The notes under the pieces were generated by a model. That model was not told where the DNA came from. It saw only the letters and a program-made list of their open reading frames with translations, and did not search any database. The translations under genes and the position numbers were made by a program. Below are positions 17,818 through 25,302 of a stretch of DNA of 64,000 nucleotides, piece by piece. Origin of the DNA: Rhizobium sp. S152 (GTDB taxonomy: Bacteria > Pseudomonadota > Alphaproteobacteria > Rhizobiales > Rhizobiaceae); assembly GCF_030380735.1 (NCBI RefSeq), contig NZ_JAUDRZ010000026.1:186001-250000 (forward strand). Direction: 5' to 3'. Each line of letters starts with the position of its first letter. Positions within the stretch are counted from its first letter, which is position 1.

Positions 17818-20085
17818 TTGAACAATAGTCATCCTGGAAAGCGGCTCAACTCAACGATGAAGACGCCAGACGCCGCTCGGGATACGTCGACCATCTCCGT
17901 GACGGAGCTTCACGAACGCGAGAGCCGTTGGAACTACGCCCTTGTGGGCTCCGGCCTCGGCGTCTGGGATCATGACCTCAGAAGCGGCAAGAAATACTAT
18001 TCCGACACATGGAAGATCATGCGCGGCATGCCCGTCGACGAGGAGGCCGACGGCGACTACGACACCTGGATCGAGCTGATCCATCCCGACGATCGCGCCT
18101 TCGTCGTCAGGGCAATCGAGCGCCAGAATGCCGGCGATGAAGACTATCAGAAATTCGAGTACCGCGAGCGTCACCGTGGCGGTCATTGGATATGGATCGA
18201 ATGCCGCGGCGCCTGCGTCGAGTGGGGCGAGAACGGCGCCCCTGCCCGCCTCGTCGGCACGGACACGGATATCACCGCCCGCAAGGAAGCCGAAGAGCGG
18301 CTGGCGCATGTCTCGCGCCGCCTCGACCTCGCGCTCGACATTTCAGACATCGGCGTCTTCGAGGCCGATATCGACAACGGCACCGTCGATTGGGACGACC
18401 GGCTGCTGGCGATTTATAGAATCGCCGCCTCCTCGCCCTTCACCATGGGCGACGCCTGGATGGCCTCTTTGCATCCCGACGACAAGGACAGGGTCGTCGC
18501 GACGATAAACACCGGCATCGCCAACAACACCGATTTCCAGCAGCAATTCAGGATTATTCGCGGCGATGGTGTCGAGCGGGTCATTCGCGCCAAGTCCGGT
18601 TTCTTCGTCGATAGCCACGGCCGGCGCAAGCTGATCGGCGCCAATTGGGACGTGACCGACGAAGTGCGTCTCAACAGAGAATTGCAGCGCGCCAAGGATC
18701 TCGCGGAAGCCCGCAACCAGGAGCTCGAGGTCGCCAAGGAAAGCATCGAGCACATCGCGCTCCACGATTACCTGACCGGCCTTCCGAACCGCCGCTACCT
18801 TGACCGCGAACTCGGAGAACGCTCGGCTCAATGTCGTGATGACAACAGGACGCTGGCGATCCTTCACATCGACCTCGACCGCTTCAAGCAGATCAACGAC
18901 ACGCTCGGCCACCGCGCCGGCGACGCCATGCTGAAGCATGCCGCTGGGGTTCTGAAGGAGAGTGTCCGACCGACCGATTTCGTGGCGCGCATTGGTGGCG
19001 ACGAATTCGTGGTGCTCTGCACCGCGGATGTCACCACCAAGAAGATCTCCAACCTCTCCGCCCGCATCATCCGCGAGCTCGCCAAGCCGATCCGCTACGA
19101 AGGCCACGACTGCCGCTTCGGCGCCAGCATCGGCATCGCCACGGCAAGTGGTGCGGCGCTCGACGCCAAGCAGATATTGCTCAACGCCGATATCGCGCTC
19201 TACCGCGCCAAGAGCGGCGGCCGCAATCGTCACGAGTTCTTCCAGACCGACGCCCGTCACCGGATCATCGCCAGCAAGAGGATCGGCGACGAGATCCTTC
19301 TTGGTCTCGAGCGCCAGGAGTTCGTGCCCTTCTACCAACCGCAGTTCAATGCCCGCACGCTGGAGATAACCGGCGTCGAGACACTGGCCCGCTGGCAGCA
19401 CAAGGAACACGGCATCCTGACCCCGGACCGCTTCCTGACGATCGCCGAGGATCTGGGCGTGGTCGCCACCATTGACGGCCTCATTCTCGAGCGTGCGCTC
19501 GTCGACCGCCGTCAGTGGGAAAGCGAAGGCATCATCATCCCGAAGATCGCCGTCAACGTATCCTCGCGCAGGCTTGATGACCCCAATCTCGGCAAGAAGC
19601 TGAAGAGCCTGAAGATCGTGCCCGGCACGATCTCGTTCGAACTCCTGGAATCCATATCGCTCGATGATTGCGATGATGCCGTGATCACCAATCTGAGGCA
19701 TTTGCGACGCCTCGGCATCGACATCGAGATCGACGACTTCGGCACTGGCCACGCCTCGATCGTCAGCCTCCTCCGGCTGAGCCCGAAGACGCTGAAGATC
19801 GATCGCGAACTGATCCGCATGCTCCCCAATTCCGCCGAGCAGCGAAAGCTGGTGCGCTCCATTATTGATATCGGCCGGTCGCTCAATATCCTCGTCACCG
19901 CCGAAGGCGTCGAGACGATGGATCACGTCCGCATCCTCGGCGATCTCGGCTGCGACGTCCTGCAGGGCTATGCGTTGGGCCGCCCGATGCCGGCGGCACA
20001 GGTGGTGCCATTCGTGCGCGCGGGCGCATGGCGACCAAGCGCCAGCGCCCAACGTCAGTCACCGACGCCCCGATCTGCTGGATAG
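17818..20085 (+). CDS. Diguanylate cyclase/phosphodiesterase with PAS sensor domains
   Basis: A 755-residue cyclic-di-GMP protein with no membrane segment. Two PAS domains (about residues 30-160 and 165-295; both include the HPDD motif typical of PAS_3) are followed by a GGDEF domain with an intact active site (RIGGDEF near residue 390) and an EAL domain (about 495-745) in which EAL reads ETL; DDFGTGHASI and the catalytic-loop region are kept. It may both make and break c-di-GMP in response to a ligand or redox cue. The start is uncertain: TTG 17818 or ATG 17857, neither with a well-placed ribosome site. Confidence 0.9.
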   Translation: MNNSHPGKRLNSTMKTPDAARDTSTISVTELHERESRWNYALVGSGLGVWDHDLRSGKKYYSDTWKIMRGMPVDEEADGDYDTWIELIHPDDRAFVVRAIERQNAGDEDYQKFEYRERHRGGHWIWIECRGACVEWGENGAPARLVGTDTDITARKEAEERLAHVSRRLDLALDISDIGVFEADIDNGTVDWDDRLLAIYRIAASSPFTMGDAWMASLHPDDKDRVVATINTGIANNTDFQQQFRIIRGDGVERVIRAKSGFFVDSHGRRKLIGANWDVTDEVRLNRELQRAKDLAEARNQELEVAKESIEHIALHDYLTGLPNRRYLDRELGERSAQCRDDNRTLAILHIDLDRFKQINDTLGHRAGDAMLKHAAGVLKESVRPTDFVARIGGDEFVVLCTADVTTKKISNLSARIIRELAKPIRYEGHDCRFGASIGIATASGAALDAKQILLNADIALYRAKSGGRNRHEFFQTDARHRIIASKRIGDEILLGLERQEFVPFYQPQFNARTLEITGVETLARWQHKEHGILTPDRFLTIAEDLGVVATIDGLILERALVDRRQWESEGIIIPKIAVNVSSRRLDDPNLGKKLKSLKIVPGTISFELLESISLDDCDDAVITNLRHLRRLGIDIEIDDFGTGHASIVSLLRLSPKTLKIDRELIRMLPNSAEQRKLVRSIIDIGRSLNILVTAEGVETMDHVRILGDLGCDVLQGYALGRPMPAAQVVPFVRAGAWRPSASAQRQSPTPRSAG

Positions 20086-20302
20086 CCGCCTAAGCCCCAG
20101 CGCACGCATTTCGCTGTCGTGCGAAAAGCTGTAAACTCCCTGAACAAGTCCTCGATTCTCTTGCCAAAGCCCCGGTCTTTCTGGGAAACCGGGGAAGGAG
20201 TGACTGGCGCATTGTGAAACCCTCGCTTTTCCTTTATGGGGACGCCACGAGATATATCCACTCGCGCTATCCCAAGAGCGCCAAGAACAGAGAATAATCG
20301 CA

Positions 20303-21067
20303 ATGAACCGTCGCCGCCGTATTTACGAGGGCAAGGCAAAGATTCTGTACGAGGGTCCTGAGCCGGGCACCCTGATCCAGTTCTTCAAGGATGATGCCAC
20401 CGCCTTCAACAAGAAGAAGCATGAAGTCATCGATGGCAAGGGCGTCCTCAACAACCGCATTTGCGAATTCATTTTCAACCATCTGAACAAGATCGGCATC
20501 CCCACGCACTTCATCCGCCGCCTCAACATGCGCGAGCAGTTGATCCGCGAAGTCGAGATGATCCCGCTGGAGATCGTCGTGCGCAACGTCGCCGCCGGCT
20601 CGCTCGCCAAGCGCCTCGGCATCGAGGAAGGCACGGTGCTGCCGCGCTCCATCATCGAGTTCTACTACAAGTCGGACGCCCTGGATGACCCCATGGTCTC
20701 CGAAGAGCACATCACCGCCTTCGGCTGGGCCAACCCGGCCGAGCTCGACGACATCATGGCGCTCGCCATCCGCGTCAACGACTTCATGACCGGCCTCTTC
20801 CTCGGCGTCGGCATCCAGCTCGTCGATTTCAAGATCGAATGCGGCCGCCTGTTCGAAGGCGACATGATGCGCATCATCCTGGCCGACGAGATCTCGCCGG
20901 ATTCGTGCCGCCTCTGGGATATCGAGACGCACGAGAAGATGGACAAGGACCGCTTTCGCCGTGACATGGGTGGACTGCTGGAAGCCTATTCCGAAGTGGC
21001 GCGTCGCCTCGGCATCATCAACGAGAATGAGCCCGTGCGCGGCACCGGTCCGGTTCTCGTGAAGTAA
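20303..21067 (+). CDS. purC: Phosphoribosylaminoimidazole-succinocarboxamide synthase
   Basis: Joins CAIR and aspartate with ATP to give SAICAR in purine synthesis. The 254-residue protein opens with RRRRIYEGKAKILYEGPEPG and has the signature stretches LNMREQLIREVEMIPLEIVVRN and VDFKIECGR, followed by LADEISPDSCRLWD. It heads a tight operon with purS, a coiled-coil ORF and purQ. A possible promoter, TTGTGA (20212-20217) and TATGGG (20235-20240) spaced by 17, lies upstream, downstream of a CCCCGGT/ACCGGGG hairpin at 20170-20194. Confidence 0.96.
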   Translation: MNRRRRIYEGKAKILYEGPEPGTLIQFFKDDATAFNKKKHEVIDGKGVLNNRICEFIFNHLNKIGIPTHFIRRLNMREQLIREVEMIPLEIVVRNVAAGSLAKRLGIEEGTVLPRSIIEFYYKSDALDDPMVSEEHITAFGWANPAELDDIMALAIRVNDFMTGLFLGVGIQLVDFKIECGRLFEGDMMRIILADEISPDSCRLWDIETHEKMDKDRFRRDMGGLLEAYSEVARRLGIINENEPVRGTGPVLVK

Positions 21068-21098
21068 AAACTCCGTTCAAGCAAGGCAGGGAAGAAAA

Positions 21099-21341
21099 GT
21101 GATCAAGGCTCGTGTAACCGTCACGCTGAAGAACGGCGTTCTCGATCCGCAGGGCAAGGCCATCGAAGGCGCGCTCGGTGCGCTAGGCTTCGAAGGCGTC
21201 GGCCATGTCCGCCAGGGCAAGGTTTTCGATGTCGAGGTCGAGGGCACGGACAAGGCCAAGGCCGAAACCGACATCAAGGCCATGTGCGAAAAACTCCTCG
21301 CCAACACCGTTATCGAGAATTATACTATTTCTCTCGACTAA
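21099..21341 (+). CDS. purS: Phosphoribosylformylglycinamidine synthase subunit PurS
   Basis: An 80-residue subunit that bridges PurL and PurQ in the FGAM synthetase complex. It has the standard start IKARVTVTLKNGVLDPQGKA, LGFEGVGHVRQGKVFDVEVEG and the C-terminal LLANTVIENYTI. Start codon is GTG at 21099, with GGGAAG ahead of it. It lies 31 bases after purC and is followed by the coiled-coil ORF and purQ. Confidence 0.95.
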   Translation: MIKARVTVTLKNGVLDPQGKAIEGALGALGFEGVGHVRQGKVFDVEVEGTDKAKAETDIKAMCEKLLANTVIENYTISLD

Positions 21342-21358
21342 AGGTTGCGGAGGCCGCG

Positions 21359-21616
21359 ATGGCTGAAATCAGCAGTGAACTGGTGTATGAACTTCTGAAG
21401 CGCGTGCATGCAGACATCGCTGAGCTGAAATTCGGCCAGCGCGGATTGAAGGAAGAGATGAACGCGATGCGCGGAACGATGGTGTCCATGCATCACGACA
21501 TTCACAACATCTACAGCGTGCTCGACCGTCACGACCAACGCCTCGAACGCATCGAAAACCGTCTCGAACTTCGAGAACTCGCAGAAGCACAAGCAAGGTT
21601 TGAACCACACCCATGA
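21359..21616 (+). CDS. Small coiled-coil protein inside the pur operon
   Basis: An 85-residue, mainly helical protein with heptad-like leucine, isoleucine and methionine spacing from LVYELLKRVHADIAEL through IYSVLDRHDQRLERIENRLELREL, so probably a dimeric or trimeric coiled coil. No enzyme motif. It is preceded by GGAGG at 21349-21353 close to the ATG, and its TGA overlaps the purQ start as ATGA, so translation of purQ is coupled to it. I believe similar ORFs occur beside purQ in other rhizobia, but no function is known to me. Could scaffold the PurS-Q-L complex; that is a guess. Confidence 0.7.
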   Translation: MAEISSELVYELLKRVHADIAELKFGQRGLKEEMNAMRGTMVSMHHDIHNIYSVLDRHDQRLERIENRLELRELAEAQARFEPHP

Positions 21617-22284
21617 AATCCGCCGTCGTTCAGCTTCCGGGCCTCAATCGCGATCGTGACATGATCGCCGCTCTCACCAAGATCTCCGGCCAGGCGCCGG
21701 TCACGATCTGGCAGACGGAGACCGATATCCCCGATGTCGATCTCATCGTCATTCCGGGCGGTTTTTCCTATGGCGACTATCTGCGCTGCGGCGCGATCGC
21801 CGCGCGCATGCCGGTCATGCAGGCGATCATTGAAAAGGCCAACAAGGGCGTGAAGGTGCTAGGCGTCTGTAACGGCTTCCAGATCCTGGTCGAGGCAGGC
21901 CTCCTGCCCGGCGCCCTGATGCGCAATTCCTCGCTGAAGTTCGTCTGCCGTGAGATCAAGCTCGAAGTGGCGAATGCCGAAACGGATTTCACCCGCGCCT
22001 ATGCCAAGGGCCAGATCATCCGCTGCCCGGTTGCTCACCACGACGGCAACTATTTCGCCGACGCCGAGACGCTGGCGAAGATCGAGGACAACGGCCAAGT
22101 GCTGTTCCGCTACGCCGAGGGTACCAACCCGAACGGCTCGCTGAACGACATCGCCGGTGTCATGAACGATAAGGGCAATGTCCTTGGCATGATGCCGCAC
22201 CCGGAGAACCTGATTGAAGCCGCGCATGGCGGTTCCGACGGTCGCGGGCTGTTCGCTTCGGCTCTCGACGTAATCGCCGCTTAA
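21613..22284 (+). CDS. purQ: Phosphoribosylformylglycinamidine synthase subunit PurQ (glutaminase)
   Basis: The class I amidotransferase subunit that releases ammonia from glutamine for PurL. The 223-residue protein has the oxyanion strand IPGGFSYGDYLR, the nucleophile Cys in GVCNGFQIL and the His of MMPHPEN. Its ATG overlaps the stop of the coiled-coil ORF. Substrate channelling with PurS and PurL is known for the family; purL is 3 kb downstream, beyond four other genes. Confidence 0.96.
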   Translation: MKSAVVQLPGLNRDRDMIAALTKISGQAPVTIWQTETDIPDVDLIVIPGGFSYGDYLRCGAIAARMPVMQAIIEKANKGVKVLGVCNGFQILVEAGLLPGALMRNSSLKFVCREIKLEVANAETDFTRAYAKGQIIRCPVAHHDGNYFADAETLAKIEDNGQVLFRYAEGTNPNGSLNDIAGVMNDKGNVLGMMPHPENLIEAAHGGSDGRGLFASALDVIAA

Positions 22285-22332
22285 CCTTCCCCGCGTATGA
22301 GGCCATTCATCCCGTCCCTTGGAGCAAGATCG

Positions 22333-22731
22333 ATGCGTCCTCGCCTCGCTACGACACATGTCCTCGCCATTGCCGCGGTCGCGGCACTGGTCGCCTCCTG
22401 CCAATCGAAACCGGTCGCCACCGGCCCGGATCGCAGCGCGCTCTCGACGATGGAACGTGTGGCGCTCGGCGCCAACGCCTGCTGGTTCAAGTCGGGCGAT
22501 GCTGCCTTCGGGCCTTACCGTCTGGCGCCGGAGCTGAATTCCTTCTCCGGCCGACCGCGCATCCTCGTCGTCCATAAGGGCCGTCCCGAAGACCGGCCGC
22601 TGCTGGTCGTCCAAGCGGAAGGCAATCCCTCGAAGCTTGCCGCCTTCGGCCCGATGATGAGCGAACCGGTCGGTCCGCGCATCGCCAAGGACGTCACGCG
22701 CTGGGCGTCCGGCAACAAGAACTGCGGCTGA
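22333..22731 (+). CDS. Putative lipoprotein, unknown function
   Basis: A 132-residue protein with a lipoprotein signal: basic start MRPRLATTH, hydrophobic core, then lipobox LVASC with the acylated Cys at residue 23. Two further cysteines (in NACWFK and near the C-terminal KNCG) could form a disulfide in the periplasm. GGAGC eight bases ahead of ATG 22333 sets the start; an ATG at 22297 lacks one. No family recognised. It ends directly against the stop of the convergent DUF1127 gene with no gap. Confidence 0.75.
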   Translation: MRPRLATTHVLAIAAVAALVASCQSKPVATGPDRSALSTMERVALGANACWFKSGDAAFGPYRLAPELNSFSGRPRILVVHKGRPEDRPLLVVQAEGNPSKLAAFGPMMSEPVGPRIAKDVTRWASGNKNCG

Positions 22732-22989
22732 TCAGTCCCAGAAGAACGACTTGCTGACCTCCGCGCGCGCTTCTGCGCGCGTGACGCCGATGTCTTCAAG
22801 TTCGGCATCGGTGAGATCGCGCAGAATCCGCCGGCTTGCCCGCTTCGCCTGCCACATCGCCAAGCTCTTCAAGCTCGCGGAGAGAAACCCACCCACGGCG
22901 CGCCGTATCGTCCGTATATCTGGTCGGGTGAAATGAACCCCAACACGAACGGGTACAATCGATCCATCGAACTCCGGAATGGAGGACAT
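22732..22989 (-). CDS. DUF1127 domain-containing small protein
   Basis: An 85-residue protein ending in a DUF1127 domain: RRILRDLTDAELEDIGVTRAEA is the family signature. DUF1127 proteins of alphaproteobacteria are small, arginine-rich, and in Agrobacterium and Rhodobacter have been tied to RNA turnover, stress and phosphate or carbon metabolism. The ATG at 22989 has GGAG seven bases upstream. It is transcribed divergently from the MocR regulator gene; the 79-base gap between the two starts holds the regulator's promoter. Confidence 0.85.
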   Translation of the reverse strand: MSSIPEFDGSIVPVRVGVHFTRPDIRTIRRAVGGFLSASLKSLAMWQAKRASRRILRDLTDAELEDIGVTRAEARAEVSKSFFWD

Positions 22990-23030
22990 TTGCAATCTCC
23001 AGGCTTGCATCAATTGGATTGTACATAGGC

Positions 23031-23065
23031 TTGACCCGAAAAGGGTGACAATCTATAGAATTGTC
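23031..23065 (+). promoter_or_regulatory. Promoter of the MocR gene with an overlapping dyad
   Basis: TTGACC (23031-23036) and TATAGA (23054-23059) are separated by exactly 17 bases, the best sigma-70 match in the window. The start of transcription would be about 23065-23067, only 2-4 bases before the ATG at 23069. A dyad GACAAT (23047-23052) / ATTGTC (23060-23065) spans the -10, and a third half-site ATTGT lies at 23018-23022, suggesting autoregulation. Confidence 0.6.
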
Positions 23066-23068
23066 TCC

Positions 23069-24487
23069 ATGACAAATTGGCTTCCCGACCTCGCGCAAGG
23101 CTCCGGCCCGGTCTATCTCCGGCTTGCCGATAGCATTGAGTCTGCTATTGCGGCTGGCACCTTGCCTGCCGGCAGCAAGCTTCCGCCGCAGCGAAACCTT
23201 GCCTATGATATTGGCGTGACAATCGGCACAATCGGACGCGCCTATGCACTGGTGCATGAGCGCGGCCTAGTGGCGGGAGAAGTCGGCCGCGGCACCTATG
23301 TACTTGACCGCGCCGAGACGGCACCGGGAAACCAGGTGGATCCTCTGACCATCGCCCTCGGTGGGACCCGGGCGGTCGAGGCGCCGAGCAACAAGGTGCG
23401 CTTCGACACCACGGCCGCGCCCGATCTCGGCCAGGGCAGGATCATCGGCCACGTGCTGGCCGAGATCGGCGAGCAGCAGCTTTCCGAGATCTCCTCCTAT
23501 TCCCGCGTGTTTCCACCCAACTGGTACGACGCCGGCCGGCGCTGGCTGGCGCGAAACGACTGGATGCCCGAGGCGGAGAACATCGTCCCTACCCTCGGCG
23601 CCCACGCCGCCGCACTCGCGGTGATATCCGCCGTGTCCTCGCCTGGTGACAAGATCGTCTTCGAAAATCTCAGCTACACACAGGTAAGCCGCAGCGCCCG
23701 CATTCTCGGGCGCCGGACGATCACGGTGGATTCCGACGAGCACGGGGTCCTCCCTGATGATTTCGAGCGGCTGTGCCTGCAACAGCATCCCAAGCTCGCC
23801 TTCCTGATGCCGACAGCCCATAATCCGACGCTGGCGACGATGCCGCATGAACGTCGCGCACGGATCGCTGAGATCGCCCGCCGCCACGGAGTCTGGCTGA
23901 TCGAGGACGACCTCTATGGTGGCATGACGGGCGACGAGAATCCGCTGCTGGCGTCGCTTGCGCCGGATCGTACCTTCCTGATCAGCGGGCTTTCGAAATC
24001 CGTCGCCGCAGGCGTTCGCGGCGGCTGGGTCGCCTGCCCGCCGCATTTCGCCCAACGCATCAAGGTCACCCACAAGATGATCACCGGCGGCCTGCCCTTC
24101 ATCCTGGCGGAATCCTGCGCCCGTCTTGTACTGAGCGGCCAGGCCCACGAAATACGCAAGGCGAGCGTCACCGAACTTGCCGCGCGCGAGCGTCTCGCCC
24201 GCCAGCAGCTTGACGGTTACGACTTCGCATCCCATCCGCATGTGCCCTTCCTCTGGCTCAAGCTGCCCGACCCGTGGCTCTCCGGCACCTTCAAGAATGC
24301 TGCCTATCGGGACGGCGTGCTGATCGATGACGAGGACGAGTTCAAGACGACGCGCGGCGACAAGGTCTATCATCGCGTGAGGATCGGTTTCTCCTCGCCA
24401 AAGAACAACGATGATCTGGCTGCCGGCCTCGCGGTTCTTCGCCAGCTGCTGGACAGTGGCGGCGCCGGCTACGACGGCGAGATTTGA
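23069..24487 (+). CDS. MocR/PdxR-like regulator: GntR-type HTH fused to PLP aminotransferase fold
   Basis: A 472-residue chimera. Residues ~15-85 form a GntR winged helix (VYLRLADSIESAIAAGTLPAG, KLPPQRNLAYDIGVTIGTIGRAY). The rest is a fold-type I aminotransferase domain with PTAHNPTLATMP, WLIEDDLYGGM and the PLP-binding Lys in ISGLSKSVAAGVRGGW. MocR regulators sense PLP or amino-acid derivatives and usually control a neighbouring gene and themselves. The candidate target is the divergent DUF1127 gene. Translation from ATG 23069 implies an almost leaderless message. Confidence 0.9.
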   Translation: MTNWLPDLAQGSGPVYLRLADSIESAIAAGTLPAGSKLPPQRNLAYDIGVTIGTIGRAYALVHERGLVAGEVGRGTYVLDRAETAPGNQVDPLTIALGGTRAVEAPSNKVRFDTTAAPDLGQGRIIGHVLAEIGEQQLSEISSYSRVFPPNWYDAGRRWLARNDWMPEAENIVPTLGAHAAALAVISAVSSPGDKIVFENLSYTQVSRSARILGRRTITVDSDEHGVLPDDFERLCLQQHPKLAFLMPTAHNPTLATMPHERRARIAEIARRHGVWLIEDDLYGGMTGDENPLLASLAPDRTFLISGLSKSVAAGVRGGWVACPPHFAQRIKVTHKMITGGLPFILAESCARLVLSGQAHEIRKASVTELAARERLARQQLDGYDFASHPHVPFLWLKLPDPWLSGTFKNAAYRDGVLIDDEDEFKTTRGDKVYHRVRIGFSSPKNNDDLAAGLAVLRQLLDSGGAGYDGEI

Positions 24488-24606
24488 TGCAGTTATGCCG
24501 CATCCCGAAAATTAAACCGCACGTGGAAAAATAACGGGCATCGAGAATCGATTAGGGTGCTAACTCTTTCCGAGACGATAAAGATTCGCATGGAAAGACA
24601 TCGAAA

Positions 24607-25176
24607 ATGGCATCGAAACGGCTTGGCTATGCTTGGTCCTTGACCGCTCTCACGCTTACGCTTGCAGCATCCGGCTCGATTTCAGCCCAGGCGGACGATC
24701 AGATTTTCGATGAGCTGCGCTTCGGCGCCTCTGCCTCCATTCAGGACGGCAACAGTCGCGAAAGCGGCTTGTTTCCTGAGGTGACCGTCTTCTTCGATCC
24801 CTTCGATCAACGTGGCGCGACCGACTGGAAGACACAACTGGCCCGTCCACGTGTAAATCTCGGAACCTCGATCGGCACGTCAGGGGAAGCGACGCAGGTC
24901 TTCGGCGGCTTTGCCTGGACGGTCAATTTCAACGAAAAGATATTCGCCGAAGCCGGCTTCGGCGGCGTCTGGCACAATGGCGAGCTCGATGACAACGACA
25001 ACGGCCCCGATCTCGGCTGTCATCTTCTCTTTCACGAGTATCTCGGCGCCGGCTACCGCTTCGACAATCACTGGAACGTCATTGCCCAGGTCGCGCACTC
25101 CTCGCACGCCAATCTTTGCGATGGTCCCAACGACGGCATGACGCGCGCCGGTCTCCAGGTGGGATACAAATTCTGA
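24607..25176 (+). CDS. PagL-like lipid A deacylase (acyloxyacyl hydrolase family)
   Basis: A 189-residue outer-membrane barrel protein of the PagL/acyloxyacyl hydrolase family. It has a signal peptide cut near SAQADDQ, alternating barrel strands and a C-terminal GLQVGYKF ending in Phe, as outer-membrane barrels do. The region AHSSHANLCDG aligns with PagL's catalytic His-x-Ser; PagL removes the 3-O acyl chain of lipid A. The usual Asn after Ser is His here and I cannot place the catalytic Glu, so activity is uncertain. A clear terminator follows. An alternative reading is a structural PagL relative without hydrolase activity. Confidence 0.8.
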   Translation: MASKRLGYAWSLTALTLTLAASGSISAQADDQIFDELRFGASASIQDGNSRESGLFPEVTVFFDPFDQRGATDWKTQLARPRVNLGTSIGTSGEATQVFGGFAWTVNFNEKIFAEAGFGGVWHNGELDDNDNGPDLGCHLLFHEYLGAGYRFDNHWNVIAQVAHSSHANLCDGPNDGMTRAGLQVGYKF

Positions 25177-25200
25177 GACAGCGCCAATTCCTGTCCGATT

Positions 25201-25232
25201 GCCTGCTCTCTCTGTGAACAGCAGGCTTTTTT
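25201..25232 (+). terminator. Rho-independent terminator of the pagL-like gene
   Basis: GCCTGCT (25201-25207) pairs with AGCAGGC (25220-25226), 12-base loop, followed by six T. It lies 25 bases after the stop codon. Confidence 0.8.
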
Positions 25233-25302
25233 CTGTCGCGCGCCGCACCCACTTAGGCTAAAGACACCGAAATCGCGCAACGGCAGGGACTTCGCAGAGC
25301 TC

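Noticed and set aside
18343..20052. 569-residue open frame opposite the GGDEF-EAL gene
   Set aside because: Shadow of the real gene; composition and lack of motifs argue against coding.
20170..20194. Hairpin CCCCGGT/ACCGGGG upstream of purC as a terminator or riboswitch
   Set aside because: No T tract and no conserved riboswitch core recognised; left as an unassigned stem.
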